Of a stretch of 64,000 nt of DNA, positions 23,509 through 34,900 are shown in pieces; the first letter of the stretch is position 1, and each line of letters starts with the position of its first letter. Under the pieces are notes generated by a model that was not told the DNA's origin, searched no databases, and was given only the letters and a program-made list of their open reading frames with translations. This DNA comes from Elymus sibiricus (lineage: Eukaryota > Streptophyta > Magnoliopsida > Poales > Poaceae), in the NCBI GenBank assembly GCA_039707655.1, contig CM077665.1, positions 313,844,486 to 313,908,485 of the forward strand. Direction: 5' to 3'. The position numbers and the translations under genes are program-made.

Positions 23509-24266
23509 TCAGGACCGCCGGCGCCGATGCCCGATCGATTCCCTTGACCGGCGGCGGCGCGGCGCATATGTTTGTGATTTCTGTGGATCTCTGTTCTGTG
23601 GTGCGTTCGTCTGAAGCAATAAGAGTGGCCATGGATGAGGAACCGGCTGGTGTGTACGGATGGATACATATAAACCGTACAGTGATCCAAATTCCCGTTT
23701 CTCCCATGTTGCATCACCAGCCAAACCTAGAAAGTGTACACTGAACAAGGAATGGCTCTGTTGGCCAGTCCTCGTGTATTATTATTAGCTGTGGAGTTGT
23801 GATCATCTCGACTCTGTTCTTGAAACAGCTGTTGCAGCATTTCATATGTCGGAGACTTTTGAGTAGTTTCTTCAACTAAAATTATGCTGTCCGCTTCATG
23901 CTAAAGTTAACTGTTACCAGTATGCTCGTAGCACCATTGACAACAAACACCAGGAAACCGGCAGCGGCCAGCCATAGCTTTGCAGTGTAAGCTCAATACC
24001 CGCTGGACATGGTTATTAGTTGCAGCTTCAGGAATCAGCTGCCGAAATGGCTAAAGACTTGAATCCCAGATGCATTGACCGGAATATGGAGAGTATCTCG
24101 TTACATTCTACGTCGCCGACAAGAAAAATTAACACATGAATTTCTTCTTGTATCTAACATCGATGACAAGTATCAGCTGAGTTTGTTATCAAGTTGCACT
24201 CGCGGACCCTAAAGATAATTCAGTCATGACAACAACATAAATATCCCCGAACGTGGCGTTGCTAGA

Positions 24267-24750
24267 TTACTTGAAGCAGATGAGCGACCAGATGAGGCTG
24301 GAGTAGGTGTTGGGGTTACGGACGAGCTTGCGCCACACCATGATCAGGCTCAGCTTCGTCATCACGCTCGTCGGCGGCATCGCCGTCGTCCCCGCGCTCA
24401 TCGCATTGTTCGGGTCCGTCGTCATGACCTTCTCGTCCCTGGCCTCCGCGTCCCTGTCCAGCGTGCCCCTGTCCTGCGGGGGGACTTGGCGGCCGTGGCG
24501 TAGTTGTAGTCGGGCGCGCCGCCGCTGAAGACGTCTGATATCGGCGACGCGCTGGAGCTCCGGACGAACATGTGGAGGTCCTGGCCCTTGGCCTGCCCGT
24601 TCACGGGCGCCTTGTTGGCTCCGTTGCGTGCCGCGGCCACCGCCGGGTTCGCGCGGGCTAGTGTCGCGCCCCGGGCGAGAGGTGCTTGTGCTTGTGCTTG
24701 GGCTTGGGCGCGTCGTCCTCGTAGTTGGACGGCCGCGGCATGGCACCGGT
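24267..24750 (-). pseudogene. PIN-like: PIN auxin efflux carrier fragment
   Basis: PIN proteins export auxin at the plasma membrane. The minus strand shows two PIN hallmarks: the central-loop motif [20 protein letters not shown] (usually DLHMFVWSSSASPVSDVFG) and, after a frameshift, [19 protein letters not shown] and [13 protein letters not shown], the start of the C-terminal membrane part. [15 protein letters not shown] at the 5' side also fits the loop. The N-terminal membrane helices and most of the C-terminal ones are missing, a stop follows ...LICFK, and the frame is broken, so this is a captured fragment. Confidence 0.85.
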
Positions 24751-24782
24751 GCGTTGCAGCTTTTGTTGGTGAGTTGGCGCAC

Positions 24783-24930
24783 CTATCCGACCACGCGACC
24801 ATCGAGGGACGGCGTGGTGCAGAACAGTGTGCAGTTGACGATGAATATGTCGATGGCCTCAGGGGCAATGCCAGTCTTGGTGAGCAGGTAGTCGATGGCC
24901 GAGAAGGCCACGAGCTCGAACTCAGCGGTC
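24783..24930 (-). pseudogene. KCS-like: 3-ketoacyl-CoA synthase (KCS) fragment
   Basis: KCS enzymes elongate very-long-chain fatty acids in the endoplasmic reticulum. About 45 minus-strand residues, including [18 protein letters not shown] and [13 protein letters not shown], match the family stretch that contains the active-site cysteine (usually VVNCSLFxPTPSLSA). The active cysteine is present, but the remainder is absent and a stop follows ...DGRVVG. It abuts the PIN and GRAS fragments. Confidence 0.75.
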
Positions 24931-24934
24931 AGCC

Positions 24935-25135
24935 TGGGCGGCGTCGGTGAAGTGAACGGCGACGGGGCCGATGCCGGAGGCTATCAAGATGGCCGCGAGA
25001 GAGGCGTTTGCGTGGGCCAGGTGCGCGGCCGCGAGCGCGTGGTCGCCCGCCTCGACGGCGCCTGCGCAGCTCATGAGGAGGTGAACCAAGCGGATGCCGA
25101 CGCCTTCCTCCTCGACGCGCCACATGGCCAGCTCG
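24935..25135 (-). pseudogene. GRAS (DELLA/SLRL1-like) N-terminal domain fragment
   Basis: GRAS proteins are plant transcriptional regulators; DELLA members repress gibberellin responses. The minus strand encodes GIRLVHLLMSCAGAVEAGD and ASGIGPVAVHFTDA, the first leucine-rich part of the GRAS domain as in SLR1-like 1. The true family sequence continues with an LSRRLF-like stretch that is replaced here. Only about 65 residues remain. Confidence 0.8.
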
Positions 25136-25299
25136 ACGGCGACAGCATCCCGTGATGGAAATGGCTCCGCTAGCTCGCTCCTCTTACGCTACGCCGAGGT
25201 GGACCGCCCGCAGGGACGAATCCCTCCGCAGGCGGGAGCAGAGCGTGGCTTACCGCCCGCCGCAGGCCGTTCAAGCGGCACGGGTCCGAGCACGGCGAC

Positions 25300-25540
25300 C
25301 AGGCGCTGCCCCTGGGCTCCTCGTCTTCTCCGCCCTCTCCGACGCCGGGGGCCTCGTCCGCTGCGCCGCCACCTGCAGGCGTTGGTGCTGTCTCGTCTCC
25401 TCCGACGCCGCCTTCATCTGCCGCCGCGGGCACCCGCGCTGCGACCGCTTCGCCCGTCGAGGCGGCGGCGTCTTCCTGCACAACAGCAGCCGCGGCCGCT
25501 CCCGCTCCCGCGTCCAGGCCTACGAGTTGCCGCCGCGCCT
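25300..25540 (+). pseudogene. F-box-like gene fragment
   Basis: The plus strand encodes FSALSDAGGLVRCAATCRRW followed by VSSDAAFICR, which fits the second half of an F-box as found in large grass F-box families (LVRAAxxCRRWRRLVSSDAAFLRRF pattern). The start of the F-box and the downstream domain are missing. It is the only large fragment on the plus strand of the right half of the Pack-MULE. Confidence 0.6.
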
Positions 25541-25854
25541 CCCTCGGCGAGGTGTGGTCCGACCAGGTGGGGGAGTTCTTTTTTTTAATTCGGTGAGATT
25601 TTGCAAATAACCCCTTGCTCTACACGCGTATTGCAGCTCAGTGACGGCCTGAAGCTGACTTGTCAGTCAACGCCTACGTGGACAAGCCAGTCAACCGCCA
25701 AATCAGCGTGTACGTAGACAAAACCGTAAAATGGACCGTATGTGAACCCCTAGGACAACTATAATGACCGTATTTCGGGTATTTGCAACTACATGGACTA
25801 AATGACCATCGCGACAAGTATGAGGACCTACAGTGAATTTTTCTCTTTGATGCA

Positions 25855-27388
25855 TCAAAAAACAATTATTGTTCTGATGTTTTGCTTTATGCAAATACGT
25901 ATAGATAAAATTTGGAAATTTGGACTACAGAATATGCATTGACACCGCCCGTGTTGGTTTCAGCAGATGGAGTTTGATACCATAAGCCTTAGCCCTTGGT
26001 AGAATGAAACCAAAAAAAGCAAAGCTATGATGTCTAACTAGATCCATGATAAATTAAATGAACTAATGAACCAGGGAGCACCATGCATCACGCGGTTGTT
26101 CTGGTATGATATCAATAGTTTCTGCTGCTGACATGTACTAGAGCCTAGACTGCAAGGGAAGGCACTGCACATAAAATACATTATGCTGAGTTTGCATCAA
26201 AGAAGCTATGTACTTCCAAGTGCATGAGCATGTGGGCTATTATTGAAATTCTTATTTTGTCACACATGAATCTCAAAGCAAGCATTGATGGTCCAGATTG
26301 CTCTATATGCCTTCACCCTGTGCACAAAATATGCCTTTATAAATTGCTGGGTACTAAAAAATTGAGGCGGCATGGCAATAGTACGTACGACATGGGAATG
26401 AAATATAGCCGCAACATGCTGGTTCAGGTCAGCCGAGTAGCCTGCGGGCTATATGACAAGTTTCCAGTTATTTCATCAGTATATTAAGCTATTTTACTTA
26501 TACAATTTCAGCAGATAACCAATGAGGTTTCAACATTTTACCCACCTAAGTGCTACGGAGTACAGAGGTGCAAGTTTGGATAAGCGAAACAGAATTTACT
26601 CTATATTAACTAATATAGTAGAATGTGTAATCTCATCACTGAACCAGCAAATCAGTATCCATGTTTTGATTGTCCAATTGGTCCACCGTCGATCTAAATG
26701 GTAAACACTAGTTGAATAATTGGTAGGAGCACTCAAAAGTTAACGCAAAGTATTTTTGAACAGATCCAAGAGACTGCTTCTCCTGTTGTATTTGAAACGT
26801 TGTCCAATTCATAGGATGATCCTACTCTCTGTCTCTCCCGTTGTAATACACTAATACTTGAAAACATGTACAGTGCTACCAATTAGTTTCATTGAGTCAC
26901 CACCACTATTTCGACCCTACTCCCTGATACTGCATTTCAAACTTTCAGTGCAATGGGCCAATGTTTTCGTATATTGACCATACGTCCAAATCGCAGTTAC
27001 AAGGAAAGGAAGAAGAAAAACATTAAAAATAAAGAAACATACTTTTGTGATGAACTTCGAATCAAAGTCAAACGGCCAGAGTAAAAGGGGCAAAGGCCCC
27101 TCTCGTGCAAGCACTGGCCCCCAAATCGCACCACAACAGCTAAGGATGCGATGGTGTCAAGAAAATTGGAATCTAAAGAGAGAATAAAGGTTTGCGAGGC
27201 ATACGCAGGTTCGCCCGGAGGCGGCGTGGGGAACAGGGGCCTCGAGAGCGGCTAGGGTTCTGCTTCCCGGCGTTGGAGCTTGGAGTGGAGTGGAGGTTGG
27301 TGCTGTCAATTCGCGTTGGAGCTTGGAGTGGAGGTTGGTCCTATCAGTTCGGGGCCAAGGGATTCAGCCGGCTATATCTACCAACCGC
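25855..27388. other. No gene recognised
   Basis: The stretch is A/T-rich up to about 27190. It then has a GC-rich patch (27190-27330) that on the minus strand looks like a plant 5' leader (CAGAACCCTAGCCGC). I found no SANTA-type exon on the minus strand that would complete the third KNL2-like locus. Confidence 0.4.
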
Positions 27389-28042
27389 TAAGAGCATCTC
27401 CAGCCGCACCCAGGACGCCCTCCAAAGGCCAAATTCGTTGTTTTGACCCTTTTGTGAACGTTTAAAGGGATCGATCTGACCCTTTCTCTACCGCCACACT
27501 CCTCGGCGGTAGGAGTACATAGCCTACCGCCATGTCCATTGGTGGTAGGGCTCCCGTTAGGCTGACGGCGCCGTCTGTCGTGCTGACGTGTATAAGTTCC
27601 CTACCGCCAGAACCTCCGGCGGTAGGCTCTAAAAACCTACCGCCAGAGGACCTGGCGGTAGGGTTTGCAGTCCAGATAAAACGTTGAGAGTGTGGCTTGT
27701 GGGCCCCACCAGCCACCCATTCATCCCCAACTCCTCCTCCTTCCCGAGCTGAGCTCCTCTCCCCTCTCTCTCCCCCATTGTTGCCTCCATCAAATCCATC
27801 TCCATTGGTTGAGTTTTCTCCGGTGGATCGAGGCCAAATTCATCACTCAAGGTACCTCCCTCAGTCTCTTCTTTTTGGTTGGTTGGAATCATCTCATTTG
27901 GTGGCATGCTTTACTTATATGGAAACCCTAGTTCATGTCATTTGTGTTTGAAATCAATGGATTTGATAGATGATAGGGTTGTTTGTATGCTTTAGTATGA
28001 CTAATTATCATGTTTGTAACACCGATCTATAGTTATTGTTAG

Positions 28043-28073
28043 GTTTAGGGTTAAGGTTAGGGTTAGGGTTAGG
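28043..28073. repeat. Short TTAGGG-type interstitial repeat
   Basis: Imperfect tandem TTAGGG units (one TTTAGGG, then TTAAGG and three TTAGG(G) units) cover about 30 bases inside the Mutator element. This is too short to be telomeric. Confidence 0.7.
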
Positions 28074-28232
28074 CATTGTCATTATTTAGTAGTTAGGGTT
28101 AATTAATGATAGTGTGATATTATTGTTGTTGTTTCAATATAGTTATGGTTCATATTATTGTTATTGTGATATTATTGTTAGGGTTCATATTAGGTTGCCA
28201 TCCTATCCTGACAATTTTTTCAATGCATTTAG

Positions 28233-28733
28233 ATGGATAGGCTCGTTAATGTACACTATTTGGATAAGGGGACATTTATGAAAGGCAATGCCGATGAAGC
28301 GGAAGAATCCATTGTTTTTTATTCAAGCCCAACTTTTGAGGAGGTGGTTGTGAAAGTTAGGAATGTGCTAGATTGGATTGATCCAAATGTTGATGTTAAA
28401 CTCATTGGAAGGTATGATGTTGGAGTGGGGGTGAAGTCTCGATTGAAGAGTATGCCTATCACCTCGGAATTGCATTGGAAGGTTTACAAGGATAAAGTAT
28501 TTGATTCGCAAGACAAATCCCTTGAATTGTTTGCCACCAAGGTTGAGCCTCCTTTGCTGCAAATTGACTTGAACCGACATGCCTCTTCCCCAAACCATGA
28601 TGCAAGGGTGGAGGTGTATGTCCCCAATTCTTCTAGTCAACCACCAAATGAAGCTGAGATTAATGATGGAGCCATGGTAATTCATGAGGAAGAGGTTCAT
28701 CATGATAATACGAACAATCTCTCCAACAAGTAA
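28233..28733 (+). CDS. Mutator-type transposase N-terminal remnant
   Basis: A 166-codon frame reads like the N-terminal region of plant MuDR-type transposase-related proteins: VNVHYLDKGTF, VLDWIDPNVDVKLIGRYDVG and PITSELHWKVYKDKVFDSQDKSLELF, then an acidic, Asn-rich tail. A full transposase is several times longer; the DDE catalytic core and zinc finger are absent, and the frame stops at ...NNLSNK. It is therefore a truncated relic of an autonomous ancestor. It lies centrally between the ACCGCC-rich inverted repeats. The assignment rests on family resemblance from memory. Confidence 0.5.
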   Translation: MDRLVNVHYLDKGTFMKGNADEAEESIVFYSSPTFEEVVVKVRNVLDWIDPNVDVKLIGRYDVGVGVKSRLKSMPITSELHWKVYKDKVFDSQDKSLELFATKVEPPLLQIDLNRHASSPNHDARVEVYVPNSSSQPPNEAEINDGAMVIHEEEVHHDNTNNLSNK

Positions 28734-30013
28734 ATACAAGTACAAATCCAACCCCATAGAACAGCTAGAATCAACCTAAAACAATCCTATGGTGCAAAAA
28801 AATTAAATCTAATTCGAAAATATGAGTGGATTGCAATCGAATAATGCGACGAATCGGAAGCTTTATGACTAAAACGAATTGGAGGGATCGAAGGAGCTTA
28901 CTTTTCTCGTTTCGGAGCCATCTCGATCCGCAAAAATGGTCAAGAAACGGAAGAGATCCGAGGGAGAGAGTGGAGGGGCGAGAGAGGTTTCCCCTCTCTG
29001 TTCTTGAGGAGGCCGTGGGGTGGGGTGGGGGAGGAGATGGGGAGGGCGAGCCGGCGGTTCGGCTAATTAAGTTACAGACCCTACCGCCGGACCCTGCGGC
29101 GGTAGGGTTACAAGGGCTACCGCCAGCCTCTCTGGCGGTATGGCCGTGCAGAGCAACGGCGACCGTCAGTTACGGCGCTGACGTTGCAAAGTCGCTTACC
29201 GCCAAGGGCCCTGGCGGTAGCCCGTGTAACCCTACCGCCGCCTGGTCTGGCGGTAGGAAAAAGGGTCAGATCCGAAAAAATTTCCCAACCGGGGTCAGAT
29301 CCGGCTAAAAGACGGTCAAAGGGTCAAAACAGTGAATTTGGCCCCCTCCAAACACCTTTTTTTAGCACCGACGGTAAAAAAAAACCTAGTCGTGCCCTCA
29401 AGACATTGTTTTGCGTCGGATTTTGGCAAAACTAGCCCCAGCGATCCCAGGTGAGACCCAACCCCCTGGGGGGCACTTGGGGCGTCCGACGCTATTTTTT
29501 GCATGCACAAACCCCACCTGTCAGTCTCTTTCCTCTCTCTCCTCCCTTTTTCTGTTAGGCCCACCCATGTGCATGCAAAAAAGAAATCTCTCCTCTTTCT
29601 CTTTCTCTCTCTGCATGTGTCGGCTGGGTAGGGGGGCGGCTGGAAACTCCCCCCCCCCCAATGCATAAATTACGTCGGGGCAACCCTAGAAGGCCGAAAA
29701 AACGCCTCTTGGAGGGCACAACGGCTAAAGATGCTCTAAAAAAGGAAGAACAACGGAAGGGGTGACAGAAGAGATTGGGAAATCGAACCTCATTTTTTTA
29801 AGAATCCCACACTTTTATTAATTTAAAGCAATATTAAACGTGATATAAAGGGGACCATGAGGGATAGAAGCCACAAATAGCGACCCTAAAGAAGCGAGAC
29901 AACAAATTTTACAAGATTGGATGTCTTCTTGTTCGAAGCTCGACCTTCGAATATAAAGTTACAGCCAGTAAAACTTACTCTTCTTTTATTTTATCTCTTT
30001 CATAATTATGATA

Positions 30014-30290
30014 TGAGGGTCTTCCAACCCTTTTTTTGGTGTCGTCGACAATCGATTTGCAGTCGCAGGCAATTACCAACTGATCCACATATAGGTTAGC
30101 AATAAGTGCTAAGGCCTCACTGCAAGTTATGACTTCTTGAACTTTTGGATTAGAAATACGTGGCAAAACAATCGCCAAAGACCCGAGGTACTACCTTGTG
30201 TGTCTGCATATTGCGGCAGCAGCATCAACACTTGCATCATTGAACAAATCGCCATGTACGTGAATTTTAGGATGACCGGAAGGAGGTCAT
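30014..30290 (-). pseudogene. RNase-H-like domain fragment, copy 2
   Basis: It carries the same fragment as in copy 1 (SNPKVQEVITCSEALALIAN, VDQLVIACDCKSIVDD), with one missing base that shifts the frame just upstream. No complete gene is present. Confidence 0.55.
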
Positions 30291-30399
30291 TTCCAAGATT
30301 TTTGCACGGCGATCACTCACTTTTCTTAGGGGTCCTGGTTTTTTTAGGGCTACTTTTTTTTTGCGAAGCATACGCAGGTCCGTCCAGGGATACTCACTT

Positions 30400-30830
30400 T
30401 TTGTTCACGATTTTGAAAAAAATGTTCGTGTATTTCCAAAATGTTAAGAATTTTTTGCAAATTCGAAAAAGTTCAGAAAATAAAAAAATGTTCATGCATT
30501 TAAAAAATGTTTGTTAAAAAATATTCGTAAGTTACAAAAATTATTCCCCCAAATTCTGACAAATGTTCATTCATTTAAAAAATGTTCGTCAATTCAAAAC
30601 AATGTTTGCGGGGTTTTAAAAATGTTTGAAAATTTGTGAAAAATGTTCACAAATTTGTAAAAAATGCTCGTCAATTTAAAAACTGTTCATGAATTTGTGA
30701 AAAGTGCTCATGAATTTGAAAAATATTCATGATTTCAAAAAGTTCACGAGTTCAAGAAATGTTCATGATTTTCAAAAATTATTCACGATTTAGAAAATTA
30801 TGTTCACAAATTTGAAAGATGGTCGCCAAA
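30400..30830. repeat. Degenerate A/T-rich repeat with AAAATGTTC core, copy 2
   Basis: Counterpart of 11760-12260, with the same loose 20-35-base periodicity of AAAATGTTC-type units. Confidence 0.75.
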
Positions 30831-31651
30831 AGGAAAAGGACAAAATCTAAACGAAAAATAAAGGAAAACAGAAAGAAAAAATAAAAGAACAATTCAAAAA
30901 AGGTTCTAGAATCTCCCCCAAAACAGTGGGAATGAAATCCGAAATGGGCTGTCCCCGAAGTGAATTGAATGCTGAAGGGGGTACGCGCTAGGTCGCTAAG
31001 GAGCGGCGGAGACACCCCTGCGCTAGCTTCTCTGTTCAGAACGCGAATCTTATAGCACAAAAGATCGTATTGTTCAGTTTTGCTTTCTCAGGGTCGCCAC
31101 TTGTGGCTTTTACATCCGCCGGACCCCTTTTGTATCCCTATGAATTTTACTTCAAATTAACAAAGTGTGGGGATCCCTCAAAAATAAAGTGTGGGGATCC
31201 CTCAAAAAGAAAAACTAGATGAGAATCTAGAATTAGTAATCCGTATTTTTAATACATATAATACAGTAGATATTGTCCTATCAATTTCCAAGTATACCGT
31301 CAGATAGTTTTTTTATTTGAGAGTCACCGTCGGATAGCTTTATAAAAACATATATGCTTCCTTAACCTATTCGAGAATTATTTAGTTTTCCAACCAAGGT
31401 CATCAAAAGGCTATTAGTGGCATCGTTGATCAGGAGGTATCCATAGTATTTTCGCCCTAGCAGTGTCAAAATTCAAATGTTGTGTATCGCAAATCATTTA
31501 CCCAATCCAAGACGAGCCGTCACATTTTGAGATTTTGAGCACATAATAATCTTGAATTCTTGATGACTTCAAGTCGATTGCATCTAAGGGTGAGTAAGTT
31601 AGTTAATTAGAGCATGGGATGCACAAAAATAAAAGCTGCCCACATCTGATA

Positions 31652-31841
31652 TTACAAGGTTCTAATCAGCAAATGTCCAGCTGTACAAACAGTAGATCTT
31701 ATACTGTCGCCGACCGCTTGGTGCTGGAGCCTTGGGACTTCCATGTCGAAACTCAGGTTGTTAACTTCTGGACAGTCCAAGAGGTCACTCAGAGTCAGAG
31801 AGGACCCCTTCTCTTCGTTGCAGGTCTCGCTGACTTCCTCC
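31652..31841 (-). CDS. Copy 2 counterpart of the possible alternative last exon
   Basis: It is nearly identical to 12983-13163, but a single-base length change near the end shifts the last residues (...STVCTAGHLL). A base lost in exon 10 of this copy also breaks the splice phase, so this exon could not be joined in frame by the route possible in copy 1. Confidence 0.3.
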
Positions 31842-31926
31842 CTATCACCAAAGGACACACGTGGTTATTTATGCTTACCAAGGAGGGAAAGCTATATACG
31901 GCATGCAAATTTGGCAGGGGAGCTTC

Positions 31927-34900
31927 TCAACAACCATCCACAGGAGCGACGCCTGAAATAAACCCATTCTGCACAACAAACGGAATTCAATTAGGAGGCA
32001 GTGTTAATCCCGGCATGCCATTAGCAGATAGATATAAGGGAAAAAAATATGCATCCATATCGTACTAAAGATCGATAAGCATCTTCGCTGCACTTCCATG
32101 TGGTTATGCATTGCTTTATCCAGATCAACTTGCCATTTCACATTTGTGCCAACAATAATTTGCACTGCGGAACACTAGCAAGGGGATTGTGAATATTCAG
32201 ATTATTCTTGCATTACCCTACTACGTTTGATCAGTCTCTTCCAAGTCCTAGCAATATGATTATAGATCGTGGAAGGGTTCCACCGTAGAGCTTATAGACT
32301 GATACTTTCGTTATATGGAAGCCTTTGCAGGAAACTCTTCTTGCATCATTTCACTGTTTAGTAGCGGACTTTGGTGCAATGAACAAGATCAAACTAGGAT
32401 AATTTAAGCATTAACAAATTAGCTAATCATGGGCACAAACACACAATCATATAAGATATAACATTGAAATGTATTTCTTTACTAACTTCGTCATAGACAA
32501 TCGTACTTCTTCCTGGATCCAATTTGGGTACTATCACTCGACCTGAAAAAAGAAGAATTCCCTTTATCCAAGGACAAGTAGTAAATTATTTAAGTAGCAG
32601 AGTCCAACCGAAGACATCGTACCTGATTTGGTTCTTCTCATTTTGAGAGACTCAGGTGTGGAAATAGATAATGACTGGACCCTAGAACGAGTAAGCCGAG
32701 ATTTATGCACCTAAAGTGTTTCAAAGGAACATTGCAATAAGTACAGATATAAATGGGTCAAAATCTTGGCTAGCACAGTTTTTGCCAGCTGAGTTAAGTA
32801 ACAGAGAGTGGATTAAACATATGGGGCGCCGAGACAGGCTGTATGTGTGAGTAAAACTTAAGAACTAAGGAAGAAGATGGCATCACAGTCAATCTTGATC
32901 ACGGTAAGCGGCATGGCATACTTTTCTGCTATTTCATATAAAATGAGCACCAAAGATGACTGGGGTAACTACAATTGGTATAATATTGGTCCGTCTTAAC
33001 AAAAACTACGCTAAAATCATTACAACTTTACTCCTGCATGTTTTCAAATATAAAAAGAAAATCATTACAACTTTGTCCAATAGCAGCATAGCAAAGTGGT
33101 GTGATATCGGCTATTCCTGTTTCTTATACTGAAATCTGCCATAAAATAAAACTGGCAACTTTACCTCAATAGTTTGTGCATTATACAGGTGTTAAAGATG
33201 TCCAAGATAATGAACCATCATTCAGTAACAGCTGGATCACATGGCAATTGCAGAAGCTATTGCAAGCTAATACATTATAAATTTCTTTAACCATCAGCAT
33301 TTAGTAAGTGTTATAAAATAGTATTACGATGTTTTAAATTGTTAACACCAGAAGAAAAGGGTATGGAGAAAATTTGCATACTTACATATGGAGCTGAAGT
33401 TCTGTTCATTGGCGATCTAGTAGGACGCCCCAACCCTTGCTTTGCAGATCTTCGCTTCTCTGCTGAACTTACAGTCTGCTTTTCCACATAAAAGCTATCA
33501 AGTTCACTATGTAAATTGAGGAACACAACTAAGATCACTAGCTTAAATGTGCTAAATACTATGAACTTGGCATCATAAAAAAACGAAATTCTGTATGATG
33601 CACCTACCCTGGATGTAAAGGAATTTAATGGATCACAATATTTGGTTTTACACTCTATATACGAGGTACAGATCAATCTATGAAATTACTTAGTGAGGAT
33701 TAGGAATTACTACGGAAAAAAAGTATGTGGCTACATGACATATTTGGACATACAGCAAACAAAATCCAAAGCCACAACATTGAACCTAAAGATGCTGGAA
33801 TCTGTTTCATCCCAGTAATGAGGTAATGCTACAGAAATAGTGTCATTGCAAATAATTAATCATGAAATGTCACAAAGGGCACAGATTGGAAACATGCTAT
33901 CATAAGCTTACTGTGGACTGCAATTATATTCATTGGGCTAGATTTACTAAAGATGCTATATTAGATTGATTGTGTATCTAAATGTCTTTGGGTCTAAGAT
34001 GCAGGCATGTAAAATTGAGTCGTTACTATTGTCACGCTTGTGACAATTATATGCCTTCGGGGTTTTTGTAACATAGCTTTTAGCCATATGCTTCTCTTGA
34101 GTACAAGAATTTCCATGAGCACCCAGCGTACCTGATAAAGCTAAATCCAGAATGTCCTAATTGGAGGAGACAATAACAAGAAAAGGAAAACTAACAATGG
34201 CGGTATTTGCATATTAACTATTTTAGCAAATAAACTGGTAGAAATACTACAGTAACACAGAACGAAGTTCAAAGACTGATTACTTGATCTAATTTTTGAG
34301 CTGTGGGATTTATAACTCACTTTTTCTGGAGATTGCACATCTGAGTGAATTGAAGATAGTGTATTTTCATTTGATACTGCCTTCTGAGTCAATTTGATGT
34401 GCTCACTTCTTTCCAAGTAGTGTTGATTCTTCAATGAAGCCACTGGAGTACTTTGATAACCTAAATTAAATAATAGTCACTCTCTTAGAAACATCACGAT
34501 AAAATGAAATATCCGCAGGAGAAAACTTAACCAGTGTATTAACAATTTGCTCCGTCACATACTTGAGGGTTCAACACTTTGAAAAGCACCAGCAATCTCT
34601 GAGCAGCAATTAGAACTTTCAGGCGGTACTGTGGCTAAAGGATATAAAGCCAGCAGTTCAGCATTGGTGGCATTTCCACCTTCTGAGTCATTGGGCATAT
34701 GATCAGGGGACATAGTGCAAGTCCAATCAGAGTTGAAAAGATGGCTACCAGCATCGTCTTCTCTTGCATCTGGATGCATAGTGTCATTCTGATTTCCTGC
34801 CTCTTTGCAAGTTTCATCGCCAGTATAAGTTTCTGTAGGAGCAAGAGATGCATTACACTCAATGTCCACATGATCTCTTTCTTGTGAAGTGCTGCTCGAA

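Larger units (their letters stand above)
22585..25845. mobile_element. Pack-MULE carrying fragments of several genes
   Basis: The 3261-bp element has terminal inverted repeats of about 250 bp (22585-22835 and 25590-25845), starting GAGAAAAATTCA on each strand. It is flanked by the perfect 9-bp duplication TTTGATGCA (22576-22584 and 25846-25854), the hallmark of Mutator-like transposition. There is no transposase. Inside are an intact two-exon 58-codon gene (plus), fragments of PIN, 3-ketoacyl-CoA synthase and GRAS genes (minus), and an F-box-like fragment (plus). The segment 22836-23227 is a GC-rich leader. In 23509-24266 I see only 3'-flank-like sequence of the small gene. Confidence 0.92.
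27467..29290 (+). mobile_element. Mutator-like element with ACCGCC-rich inverted repeats
   Basis: Inverted repeats of about 200 bp (27467-27680 and 29060-29290) share GATCTGACCCTTT followed by several alternating CCTACCGCC and GGCGGTAGG blocks. Between them lies a transposase N-terminal coding remnant. Exact ends and a 9-bp duplication could not be confirmed by eye. Confidence 0.6.
27392..29736. mobile_element. PIF/Harbinger-like element hosting a nested Mutator element
   Basis: Ends GAGCATCTCCAGCCG and its inverse (GAGCATCTTTAGCCG on the other strand) are flanked by TAA on both sides (27389-27391 and 29737-29739). This fits the 3-bp duplications of PIF/Harbinger elements. The subterminal GGCCAAATTC and TTTTGACCCTTT are also inverted (27428-27450 and 29318-29342). 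The interior is mostly another element; the rest is non-coding. Confidence 0.65.

Noticed and set aside
25094..25588. 164-codon plus-strand frame in the Pack-MULE
   Set aside because: It is Pro/Arg-rich and out of frame with the F-box-like reading of the same strand, so it is compositional.
26224..26487. Small RING-like frame (CSICLHPVHKIC)
   Set aside because: The cysteine spacing does not complete a RING finger, and the surrounding sequence has no splice or family support.
28043..28073. Telomeric repeat or internal telomere scar
   Set aside because: It has only about five imperfect units, mostly TTAGGG rather than the plant TTTAGGG, inside a Mutator element; such short runs arise by chance.
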